From Treponema sp. (GTDB taxonomy: Bacteria > Spirochaetota > Spirochaetia > Treponematales > Treponemataceae): 51,846 nt of DNA. The notes beneath the pieces were generated by a model. The model ran no database searches. It saw only the letters and a program-made list of their open reading frames with translations, and had not been told where the DNA came from. The DNA is taken from positions 1 to 51,846 of the forward strand of contig JAILRG010000051.1 in the NCBI GenBank assembly GCA_024698325.1. Direction: 5' to 3'. Both the position numbers and the translations under genes were made by a program. Below are positions 16,307 through 24,944 of the stretch, piece after piece. Within the stretch, counting starts at the first letter, position 1, and each line of letters opens with the position of its first letter.

Positions 16307-16358
16307 CTTCCGGCGCCCCCGGGCTGACTTCCAGCAAGCTTCCAGCGCCCCCGGGCAG
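16307..16358. repeat. Two direct copies of a 20-mer in a GC-rich spacer
   Basis: CTTCCGGCGCCCCCGGGCTG (16307-16326) and CTTCCAGCGCCCCCGGGCAG (16339-16358) differ at two positions. They lie between the OppA-like gene and ackA, where no gene is visible. The GC-rich palindromic core could form structure. The role is unknown. Confidence 0.5.
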
Positions 16359-16423
16359 AAGCAATATCCGCTCCAGTTCCGCTGCGCACCGCACCACCTG
16401 CCAGTACTGGCGCAAGCGGCCAT

Positions 16424-18073
16424 CTAGCGCATAACGATGTTCGGAGCCGAGCTTGAGGTGTCTTCTTTCAGGAACAGGTATTTAAGCGGATGAATGTCAA
16501 GTGCATTCGGGTACCAGCCGCCGACAGCATTTGGATTTACGGCATGCAGACTCACCTGGTGCGAAATCGGAAGGATAAGCCCGTCGTCCAGGAGCACCTG
16601 CTCGGCGCGGCTTAAAAGCTTGTAGTGTTCGGCACTGTCGGTAGTTTCAGCCGCCTCGCGAAGCAGATTTTCAAAGCGCTCGTTGTGCCACTTAGTCTGA
16701 TTCAGCGTGCTTCCGTAGCGGAACAGCTCCAGAAAAGCCGTAGGATCGGCAAAGTCGCCAATCCAACTGTAGCAGAACAAATCGCAGTTCCAGTACGGAA
16801 TGCTTCCAAGATAGCGGTCGTCGGTAGTGCTCTGAACCACAAAATTTACGCCAAGCGGTTCCCAGGCGGCTTTTAAAAGCTCTGCCTGCTGTCGCTGGCG
16901 TTCACTCGTCTTTGAGATGCCAAAAATCAGCGTGAGCCTCTCGTCGGGGGCAATGCCGGCTTTTTTGCGCGCTTCTGCCATCATGTCGGCAGCATCCTCA
17001 GGTGACGTGTCGGAAAGCCCCTCCACGGAAGGATACCCGGAAAGCGGATACACAAGCGTATCGGCCTGCACAAGGCTTCCGGCGCGTATTTTTTCCCACG
17101 GCACCGCAGAAAGCAGCGCATTCCGGAAATCAGCATCATTCCAGGGCGCATTGCGGGCAGAGAAAAACAGGTACTCAGTGCCGAACTCAGCGGCTATACG
17201 GATGGCATAAGGATTTAAGAGCACTGATGTGTCGACCATATTCAGCACCCAATCAGCTTCGCCTGCGTTAAAGCGGAAAGAATTTTCGCTCAGCGCATCG
17301 CTGTACTGCACGGCAATTTCCGGCAGCGCAACACGGGCTGCATCCCAGTAATGCTCGTTTTTTGCAAGCACAAAGCCGCCTTCACCCGAGGAAGCCATGC
17401 AGTAGGCGCCGCTGTACACGCCCTCTTTTTCGGAAACAGCGCTAAATGCGTGGTGGCACAGGATGCGCGGAAAATGCGCTGTCGGCACGGCAAGGTCTAC
17501 TACCAGCGTGCGCTCGCTGCGGGCGGTAATGCCGACGCTGGCCGCATCTGCGTTTCCCGTGCGGTAGGCTTCGGCGCCGGCAATGCAATCTAAAAGCGAG
17601 GCATACGGCGCAGCCTCATTTGCAAGCAGGCGAAGCCAGGACGAGCGTATGCTTTCTGCGGTTATGGGCGTTCCGTCACTAAAGGCGGCGCCTTCGCGCA
17701 GAGTAAACGTCCAGCGCTTTTTATTGCGGGCTATTTTGTAGCTTTCGGCAATCGCAGGCACCGGGTCAAGCGTCTTTGGATCATAGGAATACAGGCCTTC
17801 ATACAGGCCGATTAAAAACTGCGCTTCGGTGGAATAATTTGCAGTATGCGGATTTAAGTCATATTCGTGGTTCGGCGCAATAATCACGAATGTGCGCTGC
17901 AGGTTTTCATCAACTACCGCAGTCTCACTAGTCTCTTCTTCAAGTTCGGCGATTGCGTCATCTTCGGGAGCGGGGCTTTCCTGAGCCACTGCAAAAAAAG
18001 GCACGGAAAAAGCATACACCAGAAGCGTGGCCGCCGTGGTGACAATACGAGTATAAGCTGATTTATGATTCAT
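16424..18073 (-). CDS. OppA-type extracellular solute-binding protein (SBP family 5)
   Basis: 549 residues. After a signal peptide (about 1-31, ending FFAVAQ) and an acidic linker, the mature domain starts FVIIAPNHEYDLNPHTANYS, as in peptide/nickel-binding ABC proteins. LIGLYEGLYSYDPKTLDPVPAIAESY and WTFTLREGAAFSDGTPITAESI are classic SBP_bac_5 motifs, and the C-terminal ILPISHQV segment also fits. Oligopeptide binding is the default guess. There is no lipobox cysteine. Its ATG lies inside the end of the upstream hypothetical gene (11-nt overlap), so the two are coupled. No permease or ATPase gene is nearby, so it must work with a transporter encoded elsewhere or serve another role. Confidence 0.88.
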   Translation of the reverse strand: MNHKSAYTRIVTTAATLLVYAFSVPFFAVAQESPAPEDDAIAELEEETSETAVVDENLQRTFVIIAPNHEYDLNPHTANYSTEAQFLIGLYEGLYSYDPKTLDPVPAIAESYKIARNKKRWTFTLREGAAFSDGTPITAESIRSSWLRLLANEAAPYASLLDCIAGAEAYRTGNADAASVGITARSERTLVVDLAVPTAHFPRILCHHAFSAVSEKEGVYSGAYCMASSGEGGFVLAKNEHYWDAARVALPEIAVQYSDALSENSFRFNAGEADWVLNMVDTSVLLNPYAIRIAAEFGTEYLFFSARNAPWNDADFRNALLSAVPWEKIRAGSLVQADTLVYPLSGYPSVEGLSDTSPEDAADMMAEARKKAGIAPDERLTLIFGISKTSERQRQQAELLKAAWEPLGVNFVVQSTTDDRYLGSIPYWNCDLFCYSWIGDFADPTAFLELFRYGSTLNQTKWHNERFENLLREAAETTDSAEHYKLLSRAEQVLLDDGLILPISHQVSLHAVNPNAVGGWYPNALDIHPLKYLFLKEDTSSSAPNIVMR

Positions 18074-19484
18074 TTGCGTCTATTCCGAGCTTCTTAAACT
18101 GAGCTTCCTCTTCGACATAGGCTGTGTAATCGGCGCGGCACTGATTTGCCTTTACCAGACAGTTCTTGAGCGACGTTACTTCCATCTTAAGGCCTTTGAT
18201 TTTGCTCTTATTCTGCGGCTGAACCGCCTGCTTAAAGTATTCGTCAAGACCGTTCAGGATTTTTATCATCTTGCTTGAATCAAAAATCTGGTTGTTTACG
18301 AACTCAAGGATTTTCTCTTCCGGCTGCGCATAGATACGCGCATATCCGGGGCTTTCCTTGGTGGCAGCAGCAGCAAATCGGCGCGCCCGCAGCTGCATTG
18401 ACGAGACAAAATCCTGATAATTCAGCTTGTCCCGGCGCTTTGTATCCGTCGCCTCATCAGTGATGATAATCTGATAATACAGCGGTTTTTCGGGGATTTT
18501 AAATGCCTTTCGGAAAAACGCCTTCAGCCGGTTCATAAACGTGTTATGCTCACTTTCAAGCACATCGTGGTTCTCGTTGATTTTCTGCAGAGCCGCATTA
18601 ATCTGAGCCGGCATCGCGCCAAGCATACGGACAGAATCCATTAAAAGCTCTTTTGTATCAATTTCGGGCTTCTTATTCTCTTCCTGCCTGGTCTTTACGT
18701 TGAGTTTTGCAAGCACAATCTGCTGCAGCTCATCCTTATTTGGCGCATGGTCTTCCTGCACCAGTTCGGATATCAGCTCGGCATAGAACGGGACTTTTCC
18801 CATTACACCGGCGAAATGCTTTTTTATCTGAGAAAGCTCTTCATCAGCGCTCCGGCTTGCCGCTTCCATGTCAAAGCCAGAAGCTGCGAACACGTTGCGC
18901 CGCACATTTCCCTTATACAGCTCCTTCTGAAACTCCGTGAGCTTTTTAAGCTGGTCGGTGATGGAAGTAAGCGCCTTGCCGGCTTTAGAAACACTGTCAG
19001 TAATCAGGCTGAGCGTAAACTGATCTCCGCCCTGCTTACCGTCAGAAAGCAAGCCTGCAAGACCGCGCGTATTCGCTTTCGGACTATTCGGCGTAAACGC
19101 ATTCCACAGGAATGAGCTGTTAAAATCAACCAGCTTTTTAATTGTGCCAAGCGTAAGGCGGTCAACTGAAAACTTGTAGTAGTTGCAGAGAAAATCCAGC
19201 GTACTGTCGTAATCAGAAAAACGCATGCCGACAACAAGGCTGCGGTCATTTTCTGAAAAGTTTGAATTCTCCGGCGCAACAATATCAGAAATCTTTTTAT
19301 CAAGCTTGTAGGGATCTTTTTTGATGAGCGACTTTTTCAGCAGGAAATCATACAGATTCTTTACGCATGTATGGAGCATGCGATAGTTTTCGAGCATCGC
19401 GGGCAGTTCTTCGCTGTCGTACCACTGAGATTTTTCATCAAGAGCCTGAATTACGGTATCTGAAAATGTCTTTATATCTGCCAT
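18063..19484 (-). CDS. Conserved-looking cytoplasmic protein of unknown function
   Basis: 473 residues, without signal peptide or membrane segment. It is mostly helical and charged (for example RSADEELSQIKKHFAG and KKLTEFQKELYKGN), with many Lys/Glu heptads. I do not recognise a family. The ATG at 19484 gives MADIKTFSDTV. A TTG at 19520 with a weak AAGGTTAG would add 12 residues and is a fair alternative. A -10-like GATATT ends 6 nt before the ATG at 19484. Coupling to the OppA-like gene suggests a shared process, but nothing in the sequence says which. Confidence 0.65.
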   Translation of the reverse strand: MADIKTFSDTVIQALDEKSQWYDSEELPAMLENYRMLHTCVKNLYDFLLKKSLIKKDPYKLDKKISDIVAPENSNFSENDRSLVVGMRFSDYDSTLDFLCNYYKFSVDRLTLGTIKKLVDFNSSFLWNAFTPNSPKANTRGLAGLLSDGKQGGDQFTLSLITDSVSKAGKALTSITDQLKKLTEFQKELYKGNVRRNVFAASGFDMEAASRSADEELSQIKKHFAGVMGKVPFYAELISELVQEDHAPNKDELQQIVLAKLNVKTRQEENKKPEIDTKELLMDSVRMLGAMPAQINAALQKINENHDVLESEHNTFMNRLKAFFRKAFKIPEKPLYYQIIITDEATDTKRRDKLNYQDFVSSMQLRARRFAAAATKESPGYARIYAQPEEKILEFVNNQIFDSSKMIKILNGLDEYFKQAVQPQNKSKIKGLKMEVTSLKNCLVKANQCRADYTAYVEEEAQFKKLGIDANES

Positions 19485-19535
19485 ATCTGAAATATCGGCA
19501 GAAATTGAATGTTTCTTCAATACTATTTTCTAACC

Positions 19536-19564
19536 TTGACCGCCCCGCAACGGAATTATATACT
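19536..19564 (+). promoter_or_regulatory. Promoter of thrS
   Basis: TTGACC (19536-19541), a 17-nt spacer and TATACT (19559-19564). The expected start near 19571 leaves a leader of only about 35 nt, too short for a T-box. A minus-strand TATAAT (19560-19555) overlaps this -10. Confidence 0.75.
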
Positions 19565-19605
19565 CATGCAATCTAATCTTATCATCTACAATATAGGACA
19601 TACAC

Positions 19606-21363
19606 ATGGCAGTTGATGAACAATTACAGATGATGCGCCATTCCTGCGCACACGTTATGGCAGAAGCTATTCTGCATCTTTTCCCCGGCACGAAAATTGC
19701 AATCGGCCCGGCAATCGACAATGGATTTTACTATGATTTTGACTTTCCCACCGACCATAAACTGACCGAAGAGGACTTTCCGGCAGTAGAAAAAGAAATG
19801 CGCAAGATTCTGGCAAGCGGGGCTGAGTTCGTACGCAAAGAAGTAACCAAGGACGAAGCACGCACGATTTTTGCCGACCAGCCCTACAAGATTGAGCTGA
19901 TTAACGACCTGCCCGACGGCGAGACAATCACGACATACACTCAGGACGGCTTTACCGACCTCTGCCGCGGCCCGCATGTTGCAACAACAAAAGAAATCAA
20001 CGCACAGGCCTTTAAGATTATGAAGATGGCAGGCGCTTACTGGCGTGGAGACTCCAACCGCCCCATGCTGAGCCGCGTGTACGCCGTAGCCTTTGCAAAG
20101 CCCAATGATTTGAAAGACTACCTGCACATGCTCGAAGAAGCAGAAAAACGCGACCACAGAAAGCTCGGCGTTCAGATGGACCTCTTCCACCTTGACCCCG
20201 AAGACCCGGGTCAGATTTTCTGGCACCCGAACGGCTGGCAGGTCTACGTTACCCTGCAGGACTACATGCGCCAGAAAGTGGTTGCCGACGGCTACAAAGA
20301 AGTGAACACGCCCGCCGTCATGCCCCGCTCATTGTGGGAGCGCAGCGGCCACTGGGGACACTACCAGCAGAACATGTTCGTAACTGAAAGCGAAAAGCGC
20401 ATCTTCGCCATTAAGCCCATGAACTGTCCGGGCGCACTGGAGATTTTCAAGAGCCGCATCCGTTCATACAAAGACCTGCCGCTGCGCCTTGCAGAGTTCG
20501 GTCACTGTGTGCGCAACGAGCCGAGCGGCACTCTGCACGGCATCATGCGCGTGCGCGGCTTTGTGCAGGACGACGCACACATCATCTGTACCGAAGAGCA
20601 GATTGAAGCAGAAGTCGCAAAATTCTGCCGCCTGCTGGTAGACGTATACAAGGACTTTGGCTTTGACAAGAACCTGGCAGTGCGCCTTTCTACCATGCCT
20701 GACGACCACGTGGGCGATGAGGCAACCTGGCAGCACGCGGAAGCCGCTTTAGGCGCCGCCTGTAAGAGCGCAGGCCTGGACTACGAGATTCAGCCCAAAG
20801 AAGGCGCGTTCTACGGCCCGAAACTGGAGTTCAAGCTTTACGACACGCTCGGCCGCGAATGGCAGTGCGGTACGATTCAGCTTGACTACCAGCTTCCCAG
20901 CGCAGACCGCCTTGACGCAACCTACATCGGCGCTGACAACCAGAAGCACCATCCGGTCATGCTGCACCGCGCAGTTCTCGGCTCACTCGAGCGCTTTATG
21001 GGCATCCTGATTGAAAACTTTGCAGGCATGCTCCCGGCCTGGCTCCACTTCGAGCAGGTCGCCGTCGTTCCGGTTGGCACCGACTTTGCAGACTATGCGC
21101 AGAAAGTGGCAGATGAGCTTTCTCAAGCAGGATTCCGCGCAGCCGCCTACACTGACGACAGCAACATGAAGAGCAAGATTAAGACAATCACGAGCGAGCA
21201 CAAAACGCCCTACATTCTTGTTGTTGGCGCAAAAGAGCAGGAAGAAAACGCCGTCTGCGTACGCTTCCGTGCTGACAGCGGCAAGCAGCAGCAGACCATG
21301 AGTTTCAGCGACTTTAAGGCATACCTTACAGAAAAAGTTACCAGCCGCTCACTGGAGCTGTAG
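19606..21363 (+). CDS. thrS: Threonyl-tRNA synthetase lacking the TGS domain
   Basis: 585 residues, against about 640 for the E. coli enzyme. The N-terminal TGS domain is absent, and the protein begins at the editing domain, with the HxxxH motif H12-SCA-H16 near the start. The class II core follows: the [17 protein letters not shown] region, the [12 protein letters not shown] zinc-ligand segment, [12 protein letters not shown] (motif 2), and [11 protein letters not shown] (motif 3). The anticodon-binding domain is at the end. AGGA lies about 8 nt before the ATG. No upstream in-frame TGS sequence is visible, because the promoter sits there. It is an essential gene, closed by a UUCG-capped hairpin. 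Confidence 0.95.
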   Translation: MAVDEQLQMMRHSCAHVMAEAILHLFPGTKIAIGPAIDNGFYYDFDFPTDHKLTEEDFPAVEKEMRKILASGAEFVRKEVTKDEARTIFADQPYKIELINDLPDGETITTYTQDGFTDLCRGPHVATTKEINAQAFKIMKMAGAYWRGDSNRPMLSRVYAVAFAKPNDLKDYLHMLEEAEKRDHRKLGVQMDLFHLDPEDPGQIFWHPNGWQVYVTLQDYMRQKVVADGYKEVNTPAVMPRSLWERSGHWGHYQQNMFVTESEKRIFAIKPMNCPGALEIFKSRIRSYKDLPLRLAEFGHCVRNEPSGTLHGIMRVRGFVQDDAHIICTEEQIEAEVAKFCRLLVDVYKDFGFDKNLAVRLSTMPDDHVGDEATWQHAEAALGAACKSAGLDYEIQPKEGAFYGPKLEFKLYDTLGREWQCGTIQLDYQLPSADRLDATYIGADNQKHHPVMLHRAVLGSLERFMGILIENFAGMLPAWLHFEQVAVVPVGTDFADYAQKVADELSQAGFRAAAYTDDSNMKSKIKTITSEHKTPYILVVGAKEQEENAVCVRFRADSGKQQQTMSFSDFKAYLTEKVTSRSLEL

Positions 21364-21383
21364 TCAAAAAGCCCACAGGCTTA

Positions 21384-21405
21384 AGGCGGCACTTCGGTGC
21401 CGCCT
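21384..21405 (+). terminator. Hairpin with UUCG tetraloop after thrS
   Basis: AGGCGGCAC (21384-21392) pairs with GTGCCGCCT (21397-21405) around TTCG. There is no T-run, so it may be a 3'-stabilising or weak terminating structure. Confidence 0.55.
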
Positions 21406-21411
21406 ATGCAT

Positions 21412-21432
21412 AATTTACAAATGTTAACGTAA
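21412..21432. promoter_or_regulatory. Possible operator upstream of lacZ
   Basis: An inverted repeat TTTAC-N10-GTAAA with an internal GTTAAC lies just before the beta-galactosidase gene. It overlaps the start of the sequence ACGCTAGT, whose complement ACTAGCG recurs in the leader of the rhamnogalacturonan lyase gene. A LacI-type regulator is a guess. Confidence 0.3.
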
Positions 21433-21464
21433 ACGCTAGTATGGCCGCAGAGGAAAAATACACT

Positions 21465-24400
21465 ATGAGACCATACTGGCAAAATCCCGAGATACAGCAA
21501 CTGAACAGGCTGCCAATGCGCAGCCCGCTGTTTTCTTTTGACAGCACAGAGAACGCTGTTACAACCGCCGCGCTGGGAGCAGAATATTGCCCGCAGCCGA
21601 AGACCCCCTGGTACCAGAGCCTTGACGGCAGCTGGGACTTTTTTTTGCTTGACCGCCCCGACGCCCAGGCGCCGGAGGCAGCAGTCTGGAAGCCCATTCA
21701 GGTTCCCGGCAGCTGGAGCCTGCAGGGCTATGACAAGCCCCACTACACGAACGTGCAGATGCCCTGGAGCCCGGTTCCTCCCTACACGCCGGAAGAAAAT
21801 CCCACCGGCCTCTACAAAAAACAACTGTCCATTCCTGCCAGCTGGAAGGGACGCCGCATTGTACTCCACGTGGGAAGCGCAGAAAGCTGTCTCCTTGTCT
21901 ATCTGAACGGCGCATTTGCCGGCCTTTCCAAAGACACCCGCCTGCCGTCGGAGTTTGACATTACCGACAGCATCAGCTGGAGCCAGACCGGCGGCAGCGC
22001 AGAGCTGCTTCTGAAAGTAGTCCGCTACAGCGATGCTTCCTTTGTGGAAGATCAGGACCAGTGGTGGTTCGGCGGCCTGCACCGCTCCATCTACCTCTAC
22101 AGTACCGAAGAAACCTATATTGCAGACGTTGAGGCGCTGACCTCCGTCAAGACACACCACGGCACAAGATGCGGCACTGTGACGCTGACCATTCCCCTGG
22201 GATTCCGGGCAGAAAGCGGCGCCATTCCGGAAAAACCTGTCATGGACAAGCTTACCCGCACGGTGCGCTATGCACTCTACGAGCTAAACTCCTTTCCTGA
22301 CATGCCCCAGTGCGGCGCAAAGCTGTGCGAAGGAAGCGAAACAGCAGTCTACGACTACCGCGCAACCGAAGCAAAGGTTCGTGCCTCGCTTACGATTGAC
22401 GAGCCGCGGCTCTGGTCATCAGAACACCCGTCTCTCTACCTGCTTTCAGTGAGCCTGTATGAAAGCGAGAACGGCCGCCTTATCGAAAGCACAGCCTGCA
22501 CCATCGGCTTTAAGACGGTGAGCATTGAAAGCCGCGAGCTTCGCATAAACGGCAAAAAAGTGTACATTCACGGCGTGAACCGCCACGAACATAACGAGTA
22601 CACCGGAAAGACGCTCACAGTAAAGCAGATGCTGTATGACATCCTCCTTCTGAAGCAGTACAACTTTAACGCCGTGCGCACCTGCCACTACCCCGATGAC
22701 GAGGCCTGGTACGAGCTTTGCGACCGCTACGGCATCTACGTCCTCGACGAGGCAAACATCGAAAACCACGCCTACTACGACTTCATGTGCCGCAGCGACG
22801 AGTGGACGGGAGCCTACATGCAGCGCGTTCAGCGCATGTACCGCCGCGACAAAAACCACGCCTGCATCTTCGGCTGGTCACTGGGTAACGAAAGCGGCGC
22901 CGCACAAAACCACGACGCCATGGCGGCCTGGCTGCACAAGGTTGACAGCACCCGCATCGTCCACTACGAAGGCTACAGCCGCCCTGAGTTCAAGCAGTCT
23001 GCCTACACGGTGGAATCGCTGGAGCGGGGACGGGGCGTGGTTGACATCATAAGCCCCATGTACCCCACCATCGAGCTGATTAAAAAGTTTTCCCGCACGT
23101 CAAGCGACAGCCGCCCCCTTATCATGTGCGAGTACTCCCACGCCATGGGTAACTCCAACGGCAGCCTGTCTGACTACTGGGAGGCCATCGAAAGCCACCC
23201 GGGCCTGCAGGGCGGCTTCATCTGGGACTGGATTGACCAGGGCATCGCCTCAACCAGTGCTGACGGCAAAAAATACTGGAAGTACGGCGGCGACTTTGGG
23301 GACGAGCCTACAGATTATGACTTCTGCCTGAACGGTCTCCTCTTGCCCGACCAGACGCCAAAGCCTGCCATGGAAGAATGCCGGGCACTCTTTGCGCCGG
23401 TGCGCATTCAGGCGCTGTCAGCAGCACAGGGAAAGTTCATTGTAGAAAACCGCTTTGACTTCTCCTCCCTTGACCTGCTGAAAATCCGCTGGGTTCTTGC
23501 AGGCGACCGTTCTGTGCTGACATCCGGCACCCTTGACCTGCCAGCAGCAGCCCCGGGCGAAAAAGTGCAGATAAGCCTGCCGATAGCAGAAGCTTTGGCC
23601 CAGGCAGAGAGCGAAAGCGGCTCCCTTTCCCTGACAATGGAAGCTGTGTACACAAAGACCATGCCCTATGCGCCGGAAGGAGCCACCGTAACAAAGGCGG
23701 GATTTGAGCTTGCCTGCAAAAAGCTTCCCCTGCCCCTTACAGAGGCAGCCGGTAGCAGCAATGCGGTGACAGAGATCTTTACAGCTTCCCGTCCCCAGCT
23801 TTTCCGCGCACTGACAGAAAACGAATGCATAAAAGCCCGGCTTAACGTCATCGGAACGGAAGCTGAGTCCCACTACTTCCACTGCAATGCGACTCTGGAA
23901 TGGCTTCACAGCGATTTGCTGCATCTGGAGCTGAAAGGCGGAGAGCTTTGGACAGGAAAAGACGCGATTGGAGAGCTGCAGCATAAAAAGCTTGGAAGTT
24001 ACTGCCAGAAGGTTACTCCCCTGGCTTCTCCCGACGGGAAGAGCGGCGCCTCTGTTGACATCAGATTTACGCTAACAGACGCCCTAAGCGAGTACCCGAG
24101 AGTGGGCATTACCCTGCCGGTAAGCGCCGCCTACAAAAATGCCGCCTGGCTGGGTCTTGGCCCTCAGGAAGCCTACAGCGACCGCAAGGCCGGGGCTATC
24201 TTCGGTCATCACGCGCTTAAGGCATCAGAGCTTGAAACTCCCTACATCGTGCCCCAGGAAAATGGTAACCGCGCTGACGTGCGCCACCTCATTCTGACAG
24301 CCGACGACGGAAAAAAGCTGCACATCTACGGCGAGACGCCCTTCAACTTCAGCCTTTCCCGCTACAGCACCGAAGACCTGTGGAAGAGCCGCCACACCTG

Positions 24401-24563
24401 CGATCTTACCGATACATCTGCGGGTAAGGATGGCTTTTTCAGCCTGAACCTGGACATAGCAGTCCGCGGCATCGGCACCGCTTCCTGCGGCGACGACACC
24501 CTGCCCCAGTACCGGCTCTACCCGGGCACCTACAGCCTGCTGCTCTACGTCTGGGAAGAATAG
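21465..24563 (+). CDS. lacZ: GH2 beta-galactosidase
   Basis: 1032 residues, the size of LacZ, with no signal peptide, so cytoplasmic. The N-terminal sugar-binding domain carries WQNPEIQQLNRLPMRSP, DGSWDF and VPGSWSLQGYDKPHYTN. The TIM barrel has the acid/base E476 in WSLGNESG and the nucleophile E556 in LIMCEYSHAMGNSNG. VNRHEHNEYTGKT and the C-terminal beta-sandwich with the WLGLGPQEAYSDRKAG motif complete the family. I start at the ATG at 21465 (AGAGG upstream, family-like MRPYWQNPE). An ATG at 21441 would add 8 residues and has no Shine-Dalgarno. It probably acts on galactan- or lactose-type beta-galactosides imported from outside. It forms a module with the pectin enzymes next to it. Confidence 0.93.
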   Translation: MRPYWQNPEIQQLNRLPMRSPLFSFDSTENAVTTAALGAEYCPQPKTPWYQSLDGSWDFFLLDRPDAQAPEAAVWKPIQVPGSWSLQGYDKPHYTNVQMPWSPVPPYTPEENPTGLYKKQLSIPASWKGRRIVLHVGSAESCLLVYLNGAFAGLSKDTRLPSEFDITDSISWSQTGGSAELLLKVVRYSDASFVEDQDQWWFGGLHRSIYLYSTEETYIADVEALTSVKTHHGTRCGTVTLTIPLGFRAESGAIPEKPVMDKLTRTVRYALYELNSFPDMPQCGAKLCEGSETAVYDYRATEAKVRASLTIDEPRLWSSEHPSLYLLSVSLYESENGRLIESTACTIGFKTVSIESRELRINGKKVYIHGVNRHEHNEYTGKTLTVKQMLYDILLLKQYNFNAVRTCHYPDDEAWYELCDRYGIYVLDEANIENHAYYDFMCRSDEWTGAYMQRVQRMYRRDKNHACIFGWSLGNESGAAQNHDAMAAWLHKVDSTRIVHYEGYSRPEFKQSAYTVESLERGRGVVDIISPMYPTIELIKKFSRTSSDSRPLIMCEYSHAMGNSNGSLSDYWEAIESHPGLQGGFIWDWIDQGIASTSADGKKYWKYGGDFGDEPTDYDFCLNGLLLPDQTPKPAMEECRALFAPVRIQALSAAQGKFIVENRFDFSSLDLLKIRWVLAGDRSVLTSGTLDLPAAAPGEKVQISLPIAEALAQAESESGSLSLTMEAVYTKTMPYAPEGATVTKAGFELACKKLPLPLTEAAGSSNAVTEIFTASRPQLFRALTENECIKARLNVIGTEAESHYFHCNATLEWLHSDLLHLELKGGELWTGKDAIGELQHKKLGSYCQKVTPLASPDGKSGASVDIRFTLTDALSEYPRVGITLPVSAAYKNAAWLGLGPQEAYSDRKAGAIFGHHALKASELETPYIVPQENGNRADVRHLILTADDGKKLHIYGETPFNFSLSRYSTEDLWKSRHTCDLTDTSAGKDGFFSLNLDIAVRGIGTASCGDDTLPQYRLYPGTYSLLLYVWEE

Positions 24564-24794
24564 CAGCGAAAGGCTCCTTAAGAGGCTCCCCCCGCGGGCC
24601 TCTGTGTGTGGTGCGTGTGCGTGGTGGGGAGGCTTGCAGCAGGCCACAGCAGTGTCAGGAGCTTTCGGCGGGCGCTGAAGAGCAAGCAGGAAGCTGGCGG
24701 CAGTCGGCTACAGCTTTCCCGCGGAGCCTGCCTGCCACTTCGCTTTTCAGGCAGCCACACGAGCCAGATGCAACAAAAAGCCTTATACACGCAA

Positions 24795-24826
24795 AAAAGC
24801 CACAGGGCATAGGCTCTGTGGCTTTT
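24795..24826 (+). terminator. Terminator downstream of lacZ
   Basis: AAAAGCCACAG (24795-24805) pairs with CTGTGGCTTTT (24816-24826), followed by CTTTTACTTTTTTT. It lies about 230 nt beyond the lacZ stop. Confidence 0.75.
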
Positions 24827-24902
24827 CTTTTACTTTTTTTAACGATTTTTTATGATGTCGCACGCACGGCCTAAGCCATGCGCACTGATATTTTATTATG
24901 GG

Positions 24903-24940
24903 ACTCTCCAGAAAGTCGCAAAAGCGGATTTCTAGAGAAT
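24903..24940 (-). terminator. 3' hairpin of the rhamnogalacturonan lyase gene
   Basis: A 17-bp stem (24903-24919 with 24924-24940) has two wobble pairs on the minus-strand RNA and a 2-nt internal mismatch. It is capped by a 4-nt loop and lies 4 nt past the stop codon. There is no T-run, so termination strength is uncertain. Confidence 0.55.
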
Positions 24941-24944
24941 ATCC

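Larger units (their letters stand above)
24564..24944. other. Gene-free spacer between lacZ and the lyase gene
   Basis: I see no supported gene here. About 230 nt of GC-rich sequence after lacZ carries small repeats (AGGCTCC twice near 24580-24595) and a short stem TGCCTG/CAGGCA near 24730-24755. The lacZ terminator, an AT-rich stretch (24827-24900) and a hairpin belonging to the convergent lyase gene follow. Short reading frames in the region lack ribosome-binding sites and family features. A small RNA is possible but not shown. Confidence 0.5.

Noticed and set aside
19565..19605. T-box riboswitch for thrS
   Set aside because: The predicted leader is only about 35 nt, far too short.
21381..22160. 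Minus-strand open frame opposite lacZ
   Set aside because: It is a shadow of the GH2 gene and starts in its interior, with no support.
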